From contig JAAALK010000289.1 of the NCBI GenBank assembly GCA_019279435.1, forward strand, positions 90,489,023 through 90,553,022: a stretch of DNA of 64,000 bases. Direction: 5' to 3'. The position numbers were made by a program, and so were the translations under genes. Numbering within the stretch: position 1 is the stretch's first letter; every line of letters starts with the position of its first letter. The DNA is from Zizania palustris. Its lineage: Eukaryota; Streptophyta; Magnoliopsida; Poales; Poaceae. The notes below the pieces were generated by a model. The model saw only the letters and a program-made list of their open reading frames with translations, searched no databases and was not told the DNA's origin. Shown here in pieces: positions 21,777-33,632 of this stretch.

Positions 21777-22304
21777 TGTTGACACGGAAACGTGCCCCCG
21801 CACTTGGGTCAGTCCGACGATCCAAAAGTGCACGGATACTTAGGAACAGGCTTAAGCATGATGTAGCACCGACGCCGCGTTCCGACTACCCTTAATAGTG
21901 ATAAGGGGGTGGAGTCGCGAGGCAACCAGATTACACAAAATAATCCAATTAGCCGAAAGAAATAGTTTGAACAGGTTAAAATCAGCAAACCAGTCAGAGT
22001 CCTCCTTGTTCGAAGTCTGATGCGAAGGGTGCGCCGAAGGATACCTTCGGCGTCTGGTGCGAAGTGCTCCGCCGAAGGGTGCTTCAGCGTTCAGACTAAT
22101 CCGACCGAAGGTAGACTCCGAACGGATCTGAACACAGTTATCACCTCCGAACAGCGGGGTTCGGCGTGCGATCTCCGATGCAGCGAATTACAGAGTAGTG
22201 ACACGAAGGCCACACGTGGGTGCAACTTCGTCTGGTGCGGAGTGCAGTCGTGGCGAAGCCTGTCACAATGAAGTATGCCGGCGAAGCCTGTTGTCGAAGC
22301 CTGC

Positions 22305-25300
22305 TGTTGCGCCCCGATTTACCGAAATCGGAACATTACTGAATTTCATAAGAAAAACAATAATACAAGAGGTTCATCATGCGACAATCGTACATACGAC
22401 AGTATCCATGGTATGCGGACCATAATTATTACATCAGAGTTAAATAAAAACAATAATAAAGTAAATTGCATGATGAACGCCTTCTTCAAGATCTTTCCGC
22501 TTGACTGGGTCGCTACTCCAGACCGTCTTCATAGTAGGCATCCTCTGTGGTGTTCAACGGGTATGAGTACAAAAGGTACTCAACAAGCCAACGCAAATGC
22601 AAGTAATAATGCAGGGTAATAAACAAGGAAGGGTAAATGGCCAACAATGCGGAAAAGTACATTTTCAGTTATTGCATTTAGTGTAGTCAAATTTAATCAT
22701 GCGGAAAAGTAAACATGAGCATCAACAACATCATATAACTCGAGGAGTACGTTTTACCTCCTCGCACAACAGTCCTTGCATGTCCAACCATCATGCACAT
22801 ACATATTCGAAGTAATCTAACTGTGGGATGTCACGCAACCCGCCCTTGACCGTGGGCTCGACTTTTCAAAAAGATTTAAGACTCTGATCAGAGATGTACT
22901 ACTGTACCCACAAGGCACGCACTCATCCCAAACGAGATGACCCATACCATGGGAACTCGTGCCAAAACCTCAGCATGAAATGCTCCAAGCGATAATCACC
23001 CGCTCTAGGTTTCGCCGGCGCGCCGGGCCGCATCCCGGCTAACGTCGCACCCCCTTTTGCGCCACATTGGTACAAGCCACCCGCAGGTGCTGCTTGACCC
23101 ATCTCCAAATGGTGGCCTCGATTTGGAACAATCCATACCTTAGTTAGGACTTACCCATTAGACTTGTGGTTAGTACGGAAGTGTATTGCAACGGATCCCG
23201 CAGTCCGGTCCTTATAGTGCCCCGGGTGCTACCGACCAATGCCCTAGCTTGCACCCGGAACCCACCATGCATCCACTCACAACCACAACTCATCACCGAC
23301 AGAATTCCATAGATAAGAAACAATGGGGATCATATAGTAGAACCATGTGCTACGACTCATTTTTATCCTATAGCGATCGTGTCAATACATTGGACACTAG
23401 CTAATAACATTAATCATAAGGTGACAAGGAGGTTAGGCGAGATAGCATGGCTTGGGTTGCACATCAAGGTCGGGGGATCATAAATAAATATATTGTAGGG
23501 TTTTATTTGACTAATGCATGCATAACCTATGTGTTTTAGCGATAGTTTAATAAAACATGGGTTCAATATGCTCAAAAATGTTGTTTGGTGACTCTCCTTG
23601 TTCAGCGAAGGGTGAGGGAGAAACTTCCGGGAAATATTCTGTCTCCTCGACGGCGTCGTAATCTTTCCAATATAAATAAAGGAAAATAAAATGAATACAA
23701 CATCCAACAATATAAAATCACTCATCAAGCATATAGGTTTAATTTGGTTTACCCTAAAGAAAGGTCAAGTTGTTAAGGTTCTGAAATCCATTAAATAATT
23801 TTAAAAAGGAATTAAAATGAAGTGTTATGCTTTGAAAAAGGGTTTTAAATGTGAGTAATCTCATTTTAGACATTCTAATCAATTTAAAATGAAAGGCTCA
23901 TGGGCAATGTAGTGGTTTTCAGTATATGAACAGAAGGAAAATAAATATAAGATTTAATGAAATTTAAATAATTGAATTTGCATTTTTACCCTAAGGGTAT
24001 TTGAATGCCTATTTAAATAATCATGAAAAAGTCTAAAGTAACATATTGTTTTTATTGAACTAACGTGTGGAGAATAAAATTATAAAATTTCTGGAATTGA
24101 AATGACAATTTTTAGAGTTCAAATGCGCCAGATATGAATTTTTGAAGTCTAAAAGCATTTCTGGAATTTAATTTAAACCAAAAACAGGCGTCGGTCCACG
24201 GTGAGCCGAGACCACCATGCACCTGCGCACTGTGCACGTGCGCCGGATCAAGATCAACCATTGGATCGCGATCGGGCGGTCACGGGCGAGGCGGGGGAGT
24301 TAAAATAACGCGGACGGCTGAGATTAAAATGTTGAACCGGTATGTGATGGACGACGGAGATTAAACACGGGTTTTAAATATTAACGAACACGCGAGATCA
24401 CACCGTACCGCTTCACTATGATTCGACGGCATGGAATAAACCACACAAATGATTTAATCGCTAGCGTTGGATCTGAATCAGACGACCAGGATTGAATCCG
24501 ACACGGCACGGGTACTCGACCCATGCCGGTCATCTTCTCCAGCGACGGCGTGCGGGCCAGAGGCCACGGCGAGTGATGGCAGCCCTAGCTAAGCCTAGAA
24601 ATGGAGATAGGACGCTACGGCGGTCACGACGGTACCTTAGGCGAGGCGAGGGGTCGACGGAGCGCGGTCGGCGGCGAGGGTAGATGATGGAGAGGTTCGG
24701 GTTCCTCGTCGGCGATGGTGTTCCGGCGGGGTTCGATGTCGGTGGAGGGGTGGCCAAGGTCGGGGTCATCCTTGCGGTCACGATGGTGGCGATGGCGAGG
24801 ACGGGGAGGGGCTCCGGCGATGGCGAGTGGTGGCTGGAGGTGTGGGCGGTGGCGGAGAGTAAAAAGAGTACTCCGGGCGCTCTGTTCGTTCTCGCGGCGA
24901 GTGGGCGTGGGGGATCAAGTGCGGATGGCCAGGGGGCTTAAATAGGCATGCCGGCGAGGGTTAACGGGCGTCGCATGCAAGGAAAGCCGAGGAGGGGTTT
25001 ACTCGCTGGCGAGGGCTCGGCCATGCACGTAAATGCGATCCGGAGGCTTAAACGCGTGCCATAACGCGCTTAAATGGCCGGCGGGCCATGGGGGATGTAA
25101 TGCCAGCGTCAGATTAACGGGAGAGGGAGCCGGCAAGCGGATCCGAGGCGAGGTCCTCGGCCAGCAGAGTTAGGGGGGTTGGTGCGAGGTGGACGACGGG
25201 TCCGACAGGTGGGGGCCACTAGCCAGCGGGCGTGAGCGCGTGAGCGAGAGGGCTGACGGGTGGGGCCGTGGTGTCGGGCACGCGCGCGAGGGGAGGCGAT

Positions 25301-25672
25301 CGGCGCCGACAGGTGGGGTCGGGCTGTCAGCCTAAGGTGGGCGAGGGCGACGGACTGGGCTGGCCGGGAGAGAGAGAAGGGAGGAGAGAGGCCCAAAACT
25401 GTTTCAAAACATTTCTGAATAAAAATAATTCCAGGAAATAGATTAAAATCTTACGGCTACTTCCAAGGTTGGTAAAAATTTATAAAATTCTCAAAAATGT
25501 ATTATGGTCTTAGGATCATACATAAAAAGTTTTAGCTCTTGGTTTGGCCATTTACTCTAGGATGTAGTTCAAAATGGTAAAGAAGGGTATTTAAAGGCAT
25601 TTTCAAAATAATAAAATCCAGGAAATTGAATTAAACAATATTTTTATTCCTTTGAAAATTTGGGGTGTTACA
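22305..25672 (-). mobile_element. Solo LTR of a Tekay-like element, perfect TSD
   Basis: 3368 bp flanked by identical CCTGC target duplications (22300-22304 and 25673-25677). On the minus strand it starts TGTAACACCCCAAATTTTC and ends CGGGGCGCAACA. It is the same family as the plus-strand element at 56031-64000: its first kilobase matches the 3' LTR from 62985 and its last part matches the 5' LTR remnant 56031-57414. No internal region remains, so it arose by LTR-LTR recombination. A TATA-like TATTTAAG is at about 24938-24946 (minus strand). Confidence 0.93.
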
Positions 25673-26190
25673 CCTGCGATCCTGTCGAAGGGTGTCCTGG
25701 GGACCTCCGGAACCGATCTCTCAGCTCCGGACACCTTCAGCGAAGGGGCTCCGAACGTGCGAATCTGTAACAGAGATGATGTGAAGTACCAATTCGGTCT
25801 TAGGACCGAATTTTGCGAGGTGTTGCACGGGTAGCGAAGGTAGCAATCTATTATGCAGATTAGCGGATACTTCATAGGCGAAGTAACAAGGCGATAGCAA
25901 TCTGTTACGTAGATTAACGGGGACTTCATAGGTGAAGTACCAAGGCTTACCACTGTTCCGTAGTGGCGAACGGAGGGCTTCCAGGCAAACCCACGAAGAG
26001 GTACAGAAAAGTAAAGGTAAAAGTAAAGGTACGATCAAAGCATGGCTTTGGTTTTGTTTGAGTTGGGGGGGCTCACCACGCCGGCCATGCCTCTCTATTT
26101 ATAGGGGGTGAACTCCCAATCTAATCTGCTATTAATCTGGCCAGATAGAGATAGGGATTGAGCTGGCGATGCAACCAACTTTATCTCTGC

Positions 26191-26413
26191 CGAGGTGGGC
26201 TTCGGCCAGGCCCGTCGAGGCCTGCTCCTCAGGCCGAAGCTTCGACATCGTGGGCTTCGGCCAGGCCCGTTGAGGCTTGCTCCTCGGGCTGAAGCTTCGA
26301 CAGCGTGGGCTTCGGCCAGGCCCATCGAGGCTTGCTCCTTGGGCCGAAGCTTTGACAGTGTGGGCTTTGGCCAGGCCCGTCGAAGCTTGCTCTCGGGCCG
26401 AAGCTTTGACAGC
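26191..26413 (-). repeat. Four-copy 55-bp tandem repeat in LTR U3
   Basis: Four head-to-tail units on the plus strand start gtgggcttcggccaggccc and end gccgaagcttcgac. The last unit is one to two bases shorter. The array is about 90 bp upstream (minus strand) of the LTR TATA box, where enhancer-like repeats often occur. Confidence 0.85.
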
Positions 26414-26685
26414 GTGGGCCTCCGAAGGTTTCCTAGCAGAAGCCCATGGGTTGGCTAGAGGCTTTCGGAGCCCATAGCTCGATGGACTTCGGCCCTGTAG
26501 GGCTTCGGACAGACCCTGGACATGTGTACTTTTGGCCCAAATCACCAAAAATTGATATTTTGATAATTTAGCCATTAATGCCATTTTTTGCTATCAACAC
26601 ATGCCCCCCTGCCTTTTAGTGAACTAGTGAACTAAAATCATAACGAGCTGAAGATGATACCATTCGTATCGGCCTTCCGATGCCT

Positions 26686-27639
26686 TTATGATGTTTGCCA
26701 CACACTTGGGAAATACCTTTTCAAGTATCTACCATTCAAAGCTCTTCGAAACCGCTCCCCCTGTAGGGATTCCAACATGTATGCGTTGCCGGGAGCGATT
26801 TCGGCTATCTTAAAAGGACCTTCCCAACTAGGTGACCATTTGCTAAATTTGGGAATCTTCGTGCCTAAAGGCAAAATCGTCTTCCATACCAAGTCTCCTA
26901 TTTGAAACGATTTTGGTTTAACCTTCTTATTGTAGGCTTTAGCTACTCTTTTCTTGTCTACTTCTATGGCCCCTAAAGACCTTAGTCTTTTATCGGTCAC
27001 TTCCTCCAAATTATCTTTTAGAAGAGCCTCATACTCATTGACCGATATGCCGTCTTGCTTTAACACTCTTAAGGAGCCAAGATCTACCTCTACAGGCAGA
27101 ACGGCCTCTTGTCCATATACTAACTTGTATGGACTGACCTTGGTGGCACCGTGCTTTGCAATCCTACAAGCCCATAATGCCTCGGAAAGCACTTCATGCC
27201 ACCTTTTAGGAAACTCCTCAATTTTCTTCTTAATAAGCTTAATCACAGTTTTATTATTAGACTCGGCCTGACCATTGGCCTGAGCATAGTAAGGTGAAGA
27301 GTTTATCAACTTAATGCCATAGTATTCGGCGAATTCCCTTACTTCTTTAGAGACAAATGAACTACCTTGATCCGTAGTAAGAGTTTGAGGGATGCCGAAT
27401 CTATGTATGATGTGCTTTAAAATAAAATCACGTACCTCATTGTGAGTCATGTTCTTGAGAGGTACGGCCTCGGTCCATTTGGTGAAGTAATCTGTCACCA
27501 TTAACACGAACCGATGCCCTTTTGAGGAAAGAGGGTAGATCTGGCCGATGACGTCTAAACCCCAACCTCGAAACGGCCATGGCTTGATAATAGGATTGAG
27601 TAATGAGGCAGGAGCTAACTGGATGTTGCCATACTTCTA
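26686..27639 (-). pseudogene. Integrase of the Tat element
   Basis: Integrase joins element cDNA to host DNA. The catalytic core is visible: the first Asp region (MVTDYFTKWTEAVPLKN), then LTTDQGSSFVSKEVREFAEY and the Glu region YYAQANGQAESNNKTVIKLI. The C-terminal domain includes GDLVWKTI and YLKRYFPSVWQTS. The zinc-binding end (YYKGCEAC) is cut off by TAG at 27637-27639, so it lies in the upstream frame. Separated this way, the protein would lack its HHCC domain. Confidence 0.88.
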
Positions 27640-28887
27640 ACATGCCTCACACCCTTTGTAGTACTTGAAGCAATCTTCAGTCATAGTCGGCCAATAAAAC
27701 CCCGCTCTTTTGAGCATCCAACTCATCTTTTGGGCCGACTGGTGAGTGCCGCAAAGCCCCTCATAAACTTCTCCTGTAGCCACTTGGGACTGCTCATGGT
27801 CTAAACATTTCAGTAGTACTCCGTCGATGGTTTGGCGATACAATGTGTCGTCTATCAACACGAATTTGAACGCTTGCCGCTGAACCTTCCGATCAACCCT
27901 TCGGCTAGGGTCTCTCAAATACTGGACAATTGGGACTCTCCAATCATCCTTACGGGTTTCAGAGGGCTTCGCTAGTACACCTTCCGAAAAAACCTCTAAA
28001 ACACTGACTTCGGGGTGCCCCCCAAGCCCTTCCAGCTCCTGCCGAAGCCTGGCCGAGGTGGCCATTCGGAGTGTGTTGGGCCGAAGCCCTTCGGAGGGTT
28101 CGGACCTTGGAGAGCCTTCCCCGTCCGAGAGGCTTTGGACTATAGGCTCCGGCATGCCGGACCCATCGGTGGGCAGAGCACTCCGATCCAGGGGCTCCGG
28201 CGTGCGGTGGCCTTCGGCGACCTGAGGGCTTCGACCCGAAGGGTGCGCCTGTCCAGCGTCACTGGCTTTGGAAGTGAGACCAAACATAGGCTTTTCCAAA
28301 ACAAAAAATTTCCCTCTCTTGACTTGGTACCCAGATGCTTGCTGAGCCAAATCATTGGCGATTGAATTGGCTTCTCTTGATACGTGAGATATTTTGAAAT
28401 CATCAAAATTAGCAACTATGTCTAGACACTTGTCCAAGTAGCTATTCGACAAGCCATTAAAACATTGAGCATTCTTGGCTACTTGTTGTACGACTAATAA
28501 TGAATCACCATACGCGTGGACGTGTTTAGTGCCTACAGACTCTAGTAGTTCAAGACCTAGCAACAAAGCTTCGTATTCGGCTTGGTTATTAGTGGAAGAA
28601 AACTCTAGTCGGGCCAAGGTTTCAAAGCGCATACCATTAGATAATATGAGAACCACCCCAATACCTTGGCCATTCTTGCAAGCCAAACCATCAAAATAGA
28701 TTTCCCATGGCACTACCTCAACTAGAGCAATAACATCACTCCAGCTAGCATCTATGTGATGATCAACTATAAAGTTGGCTACGACTTGGCCTTTCATCGC
28801 CCTTAGGGGCTCGTAGGCCAAATCGTACTGAATCAACGCGTAAGCCCATTTTCCGATTCTTCCACTTAGAATCAGCTTCTGTAACAT
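27637..28887 (-). pseudogene. Second (archaeal-type) RNase H and linker of the Tat element
   Basis: Tat elements carry an extra RNase H acquired after the original one. Visible motifs are WEIYFDGLACKNGQGIGVVL (first Asp), NNQAEYEALLLGLELLES (Glu), HAYGDSLLVVQQV (Asp) and REANSIANDLAQQA. It is followed by a linker of about 115 residues rich in Ser, Pro, Glu and Gly (about 27950-28290), then the integrase zinc-binding end. The frame is open over this stretch but separated from reverse transcriptase by stops. Confidence 0.85.
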
Positions 28888-28889
28888 GT

Positions 28890-30085
28890 GCTTTATAACA
28901 TCGGTTTGGCAAATGACAAGACATGTGGTGGGGAGAAGATAATGGCGTAACTTGGTGCACGCGTAATAAAGTGATAAACATAATCACTCCACAAACACGT
29001 ACCTGGTTTCAGCGTCCAGCAGGCGGCGGCTCAAGAATGTGATGATGTACTTCTTTCCCTCTACCTCCTGGGTTAGCACGGCCCCAATTATGCCATCTTC
29101 AGCGGCGATGTATAGCCGAAATGGAATCCCGGCCTTGGGTGCTCTCACCACGGGTGGTGATGACAAGCACTCCTTGATCTTCTCAAAAGCACTTTGCTGG
29201 CTTGCCCCCCAAGCGAACTCGGCTTCGTTTTATAGCCGGAGTATGGGGACAAAGGCATCAATCTTGCCAGACAAGTTGGATATAAAGCGACGCAAATAGT
29301 TCAACTTGCCTAGCAACTTTTGCACATCCTTCTTACATGCCAGCGCTGCAATGTTTCTAATCTTCTCAAGTCTCTTAGGATCAATTTCTATACCTCTCAT
29401 GAATCATGAAACCTAAGAACTTACCCGCCGACACACCAAAAGCACACTTGAGTGGGTTCATTTTCAACCCATACTGCCGCATCCTATCGAAAGCAACTTT
29501 CAAATCGGCTAAATGGTTTCCCATAGCGTCCGATTTGACCATGACATCATCGATGTAAACTTCTAACATGACTCCTAGCAAGTCATGAAAGATCAAGTTC
29601 ATAGCGCGCTGATACGTGGCGCCGACATTTTTCAACCCAAAAGTCATGATGACTCATTCGAATAAACCAACAAAACCAGGGCATCGAAAGGTAGTCTTAT
29701 AGACGTCCTCTTCGGCCATAAAAATTTGATTATAACCGGCATTGCCATCAAGAAAACTTAGTACCTTATGTCCTAAAGCATCGTTGATCAACATGTTGGC
29801 TATTGGCATTGGATACTCATCTTTTGGAGTGGCTCTGTTTAGATCCCTGAAATCAATGCATACTCGTATCTTGCCGCTCCCTTTCTTCTCTACAGGTACA
29901 ATGTTAGCAACCCATTCCGCATACCTGCATGGCCTAATAAATTCAGCCTTAAGTAGTCGTTCCACTTCCTCTTTAACTCGGTCATAGACGGCCGAATTGA
30001 AGCGGCGGGGAGGCAGTTTATAAGGCCTAAACCCGGGTTTGATGGGCAGCCGATGCTCCACGAGCTCGCGGATTAGCCCTGGCAT
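28890..30085 (-). pseudogene. Reverse transcriptase and first RNase H of the Tat element
   Basis: Reverse transcriptase copies element RNA into cDNA. From 30085 the frame shows PPRRFNSAVYDRVKEEVERL, FIRPCRYAEWVANIVPVEKK and FLDGNAGYNQIFMAEED; a TGA near 29651 (a tryptophan codon in relatives) breaks it. Then come MTFGLKNVGATYQRAM and the active-site box EVYIDDVMVKS near 29550. A one-base deletion near 29400 shifts the frame, and RNase H sequence (LYIAAEDGIIGAVLTQE ... FLSRRLLDAETRY) follows at about 28984-29166. All domains are recognisable, but the gene is dead. Confidence 0.88.
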
Positions 30086-30364
30086 TTCGCTATACTCCCA
30101 TGGAAACAGTCGACATACAACCGAAGTAACTTTATTACTTCGGCCTTTACATCGGTCTATAAATGTTGGTTTACAAAAGTCAGCCTTGGGATGCTACCAT
30201 TGCCTATATCAACTTCCTCCAAGGGATCGGCCGACGCAAAACCTTGCCCTAATTTTTCTACTTCACTAAAGTCCTCGATGGCCTCGGCAATACCGTCTTT
30301 ATTAGACCGATACTGTTCTACGCGAGACTTTAGCAATCTAGATTATTCCTGCTAGACATAACTA

Positions 30365-31242
30365 CTAATACAAAAATAGTTGTGCTACTCCAGCCGGCTT
30401 TATAGACACTGGTACAAATCGTCCTCCGGACACACTAACAAAGTCATAATCCGAAAGATCTCTACCTGATAGACACTCTACTTTGTTAATGACGGCGTCA
30501 ACCGACACATCGGCCAAAGCTACTTGGGCCAAAGTATCCACGGGGATGACCTCCACCTCATCACCGTCCCACTGTACCAAGCACTGGTGTAGGGTAGAGG
30601 GGATGCAATAGTTCGCATGGATCCAGTCGCTTCCAAGTAACACACTATAGTTACCTTGTACGTCGACGACGAAGAATGCTGTTGGCAACGTCTTGTTACC
30701 TACCGTCAACTCCATAGAGAGTACTCCCTTGGCTTCGGAGCTCTCGCCGTTGAAGCCGTTGAGCATCAAGTTAGTCTTCTTTAGGTCGTCTTCGTCCCTG
30801 CCAAGTTTCTTCAACAATGAATAAGGCATTAGGTTAACAGTGGCGCCACCGTCGACGAGCATCCGGGAAATCGGCTTCCCATCGATGTGACCCTGACGTA
30901 GAGGGGTTTTAGATGGTGAGCCGAGTCCTCGGGCTTCTCGAAGATGGCGTTGCGCGGACCGAGGTTCAATTGAGTGACCTTAGCCTTGTCCCGTGGTGGT
31001 GCAAACTCGCCGGGTAATGTGACGATGTTGATGTCCATCACCTGGGGTGTGGGTCCCTCAGAGACGGGCGAATAGTCGTCGTCGAGCATGTCGTCCTCGT
31101 CGTCGCTTGAACTGGGAGCCGGGTTGGTTATCTCAACCGGCTTCTCTCTCCATACCTGCTTCGTGGCTGGCCGAGGGCGGATCTCTTCGAAGATAGCATC
31201 GCGCTCGGCCTCAGCTACCTTCTCGCGCATCTCCTGTGCCCG
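30365..31242 (-). pseudogene. Protease and gag-pol linker of the Tat element
   Basis: An aspartic protease frame begins within 30862 (MLVDGGATVNLMPYSLLKKL; active-site DGGAT) and continues to YSVLLGSDWIHANYC and a C terminus at 30365. Upstream (30829-31230) in an overlapping frame is an acidic linker (SSSDDEDDMLDDDYSPVSEG) leading into the N gap. A frameshift near 30850 separates the two. Reverse transcriptase follows after about 280 bp of degraded linker. Confidence 0.82.
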
Positions 31243-32242
31243 NNNNNNNNNNNNNNNNNNNNNNNNNNNNNNNNNNNNNNNNNNNNNNNNNNNNNNNNNN
31301 NNNNNNNNNNNNNNNNNNNNNNNNNNNNNNNNNNNNNNNNNNNNNNNNNNNNNNNNNNNNNNNNNNNNNNNNNNNNNNNNNNNNNNNNNNNNNNNNNNNN
31401 NNNNNNNNNNNNNNNNNNNNNNNNNNNNNNNNNNNNNNNNNNNNNNNNNNNNNNNNNNNNNNNNNNNNNNNNNNNNNNNNNNNNNNNNNNNNNNNNNNNN
31501 NNNNNNNNNNNNNNNNNNNNNNNNNNNNNNNNNNNNNNNNNNNNNNNNNNNNNNNNNNNNNNNNNNNNNNNNNNNNNNNNNNNNNNNNNNNNNNNNNNNN
31601 NNNNNNNNNNNNNNNNNNNNNNNNNNNNNNNNNNNNNNNNNNNNNNNNNNNNNNNNNNNNNNNNNNNNNNNNNNNNNNNNNNNNNNNNNNNNNNNNNNNN
31701 NNNNNNNNNNNNNNNNNNNNNNNNNNNNNNNNNNNNNNNNNNNNNNNNNNNNNNNNNNNNNNNNNNNNNNNNNNNNNNNNNNNNNNNNNNNNNNNNNNNN
31801 NNNNNNNNNNNNNNNNNNNNNNNNNNNNNNNNNNNNNNNNNNNNNNNNNNNNNNNNNNNNNNNNNNNNNNNNNNNNNNNNNNNNNNNNNNNNNNNNNNNN
31901 NNNNNNNNNNNNNNNNNNNNNNNNNNNNNNNNNNNNNNNNNNNNNNNNNNNNNNNNNNNNNNNNNNNNNNNNNNNNNNNNNNNNNNNNNNNNNNNNNNNN
32001 NNNNNNNNNNNNNNNNNNNNNNNNNNNNNNNNNNNNNNNNNNNNNNNNNNNNNNNNNNNNNNNNNNNNNNNNNNNNNNNNNNNNNNNNNNNNNNNNNNNN
32101 NNNNNNNNNNNNNNNNNNNNNNNNNNNNNNNNNNNNNNNNNNNNNNNNNNNNNNNNNNNNNNNNNNNNNNNNNNNNNNNNNNNNNNNNNNNNNNNNNNNN
32201 NNNNNNNNNNNNNNNNNNNNNNNNNNNNNNNNNNNNNNNNNN
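31243..32242. other. Assembly gap (1000 Ns)
   Basis: Exactly 1000 unknown bases. By flanking logic it should hide the gag and 5' LTR (about 1.45 kb) of the Tat element, about 1.2 kb of atpB, the atpB-rbcL spacer and about 300 bp of rbcL, so the true length must be well above 1 kb. Confidence 0.95.
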
Positions 32243-33369
32243 GTCCATTAGACCTATTTGAAGAGGGTTCTGTTACTAACATGTTTACTTCCATTGTGGG
32301 TAACGTATTTGGTTTCAAAGCCTTACGCGCTCTACGTCTGGAGGATCTGCGAATTCCCCCTACTTATTCAAAAACTTTCCAAGGTCCGCCTCATGGTATC
32401 CAAGTTGAAAGGGATAAGTTGAACAAGTATGGTCGTCCTTTATTGGGATGTACTATTAAACCAAAATTGGGATTATCCGCGAAAAATTATGGTAGAGCGT
32501 GTTATGAGTGTCTACGTGGTGGACTTGATTTTACCAAAGATGATGAAAACGTAAACTCACAACCATTTATGCGTTGGAGGGACCGTTTTGTCTTTTGTGC
32601 CGAAGCTCTTTATAAAGCACAGGCCGAAACCGGTGAAATTAAGGGGCATTACTTGAATGCGACTGCAGGTACATGCGAAGAAATGATTAAGAGAGCTGTA
32701 TTTGCGAGGGAATTAGGGGTTCCTATTGTAATGCATGACTACTTAACCGGGGGATTCACCGCAAATACTACTTTGGCTCATTATTGCCGCGACAACGGCT
32801 TACTTCTTCACATTCACCGAGCAATGCATGCAGTTATTGATAGACAGAAAAATCATGGTATGCATTTCCGTGTATTAGCTAAAGCATTGCGTATGTCTGG
32901 GGGGGATCATATCCACTCTGGTACAGTAGTAGGTAAGTTAGAAGGGGAACGCGAAATGACTTTAGGTTTTGTTGATTTATTGCGCGATGATTTTATTGAA
33001 AAAGATCGTGCTCGCGGTATCTTTTTCACTCAGGACTGGGTATCCATGCCGGGTGTTATACCGGTGGCTTCAGGGGGTATTCATGTTTGGCATATGCCAG
33101 CTCTGACCGAAATCTTTGGGGATGATTCTGTATTACAATTTGGTGGAGGAACTTTAGGACATCCTTGGGGGAATGCACCTGGTGCAGCAGCTAATCGGGT
33201 GGCTTTAGAAGCCTGTGTACAAGCCCGTAACGAAGGGCGCGATCTTGCTCGTGAAGGTAATGAAATTATCCGAGCAGCTTGCAACTGGAGTCCTGAACTA
33301 GCTGCAGCTTGTGAAGTATGGAAGGCGATCAAATTCGAGTTCGAGCCGGTAGATAAACTAGATAGTTAG
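32243..33369 (+). pseudogene. rbcL: rbcL 3' three-quarters, open but 5'-truncated by the gap
   Basis: Large subunit of Rubisco, the CO2-fixing enzyme of the chloroplast stroma. The visible frame is open from codon about 104 to the normal grass C terminus (FEFEPVDKLDS). Numbered from the usual 477-residue protein, the Met at 32281 is residue 116; catalytic Lys175 (TIKPK), carbamylated Lys201 (GLDFTKDDEN) and Lys334 (VVGKLEGE) are present. Residue 328 is Ser, while 270, 281 and 309 are Leu, Ala and Met. There is no stop, so decay is slight here. Whether the missing start exists depends on the gap. Confidence 0.93.
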
Positions 33370-33479
33370 ATAAAATTAGATATAAATAAGGTCTAAATAA
33401 AAAAGAAGCGAAATAGAAAGATAAAAAATCAGTTACGAAATGCAGTAATTCTTATTTTTTCTTCTAATTGATTACAATT

Positions 33480-33519
33480 AAACTCGGCTCAATCTTTTTT
33501 TTCAGATTGAGCCGAGTTT
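33480..33519 (+). terminator. rbcL 3' stem-loop
   Basis: A perfect 16-bp inverted repeat (aaactcggctcaatct / agattgagccgagttt) with an 8-nt T-rich loop, about 110 bp after the rbcL stop. In plastids such hairpins stabilise and define mRNA 3' ends. Confidence 0.95.
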
Positions 33520-33632
33520 AAATAGATCTTGATACGATCATGAGACTTGACAAATCGGGATTTCTCTATTCTATATATCCGGAATATATAAAGGTATAAT
33601 ACAATAAATAAATACAAATATAGTATTATCAT

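Larger units (their letters stand above)
21777..26599 (-). repeat. 3' LTR of the Tat element, split by a nested solo LTR
   Basis: The LTR begins on the minus strand TGTTGATAGC at 26599 and ends CCGTGTCAACA at 21777. Upstream of its start is the polypurine tract (minus-strand AAAAGGCAGGGGGGCA, about 26602-26618). A TATA box (TATAAATAG, minus strand, about 26095-26104) and a 55-bp tandem array lie in U3. Removing the nested element and one TSD copy leaves about 1450 bp. Confidence 0.85.
21777..31242 (-). mobile_element. Tat-lineage Ty3/gypsy element inserted in atpB
   Basis: On the minus strand: protease, reverse transcriptase, RNase H, a second (archaeal-type) RNase H, integrase, polypurine tract and 3' LTR. 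Gag and the 5' LTR lie in the N gap. Two RNase H domains in tandem are the hallmark of the Tat lineage. The 3' LTR spans 21777-26599 but contains a nested solo LTR (22305-25672), so its net length is about 1450 bp. Its ends are TGTTGA...TCAACA. The pol frames are broken by several stops and indels. Confidence 0.9.

Noticed and set aside
31088..32318. Long open frames across the N gap
   Set aside because: Artefact of unknown bases.
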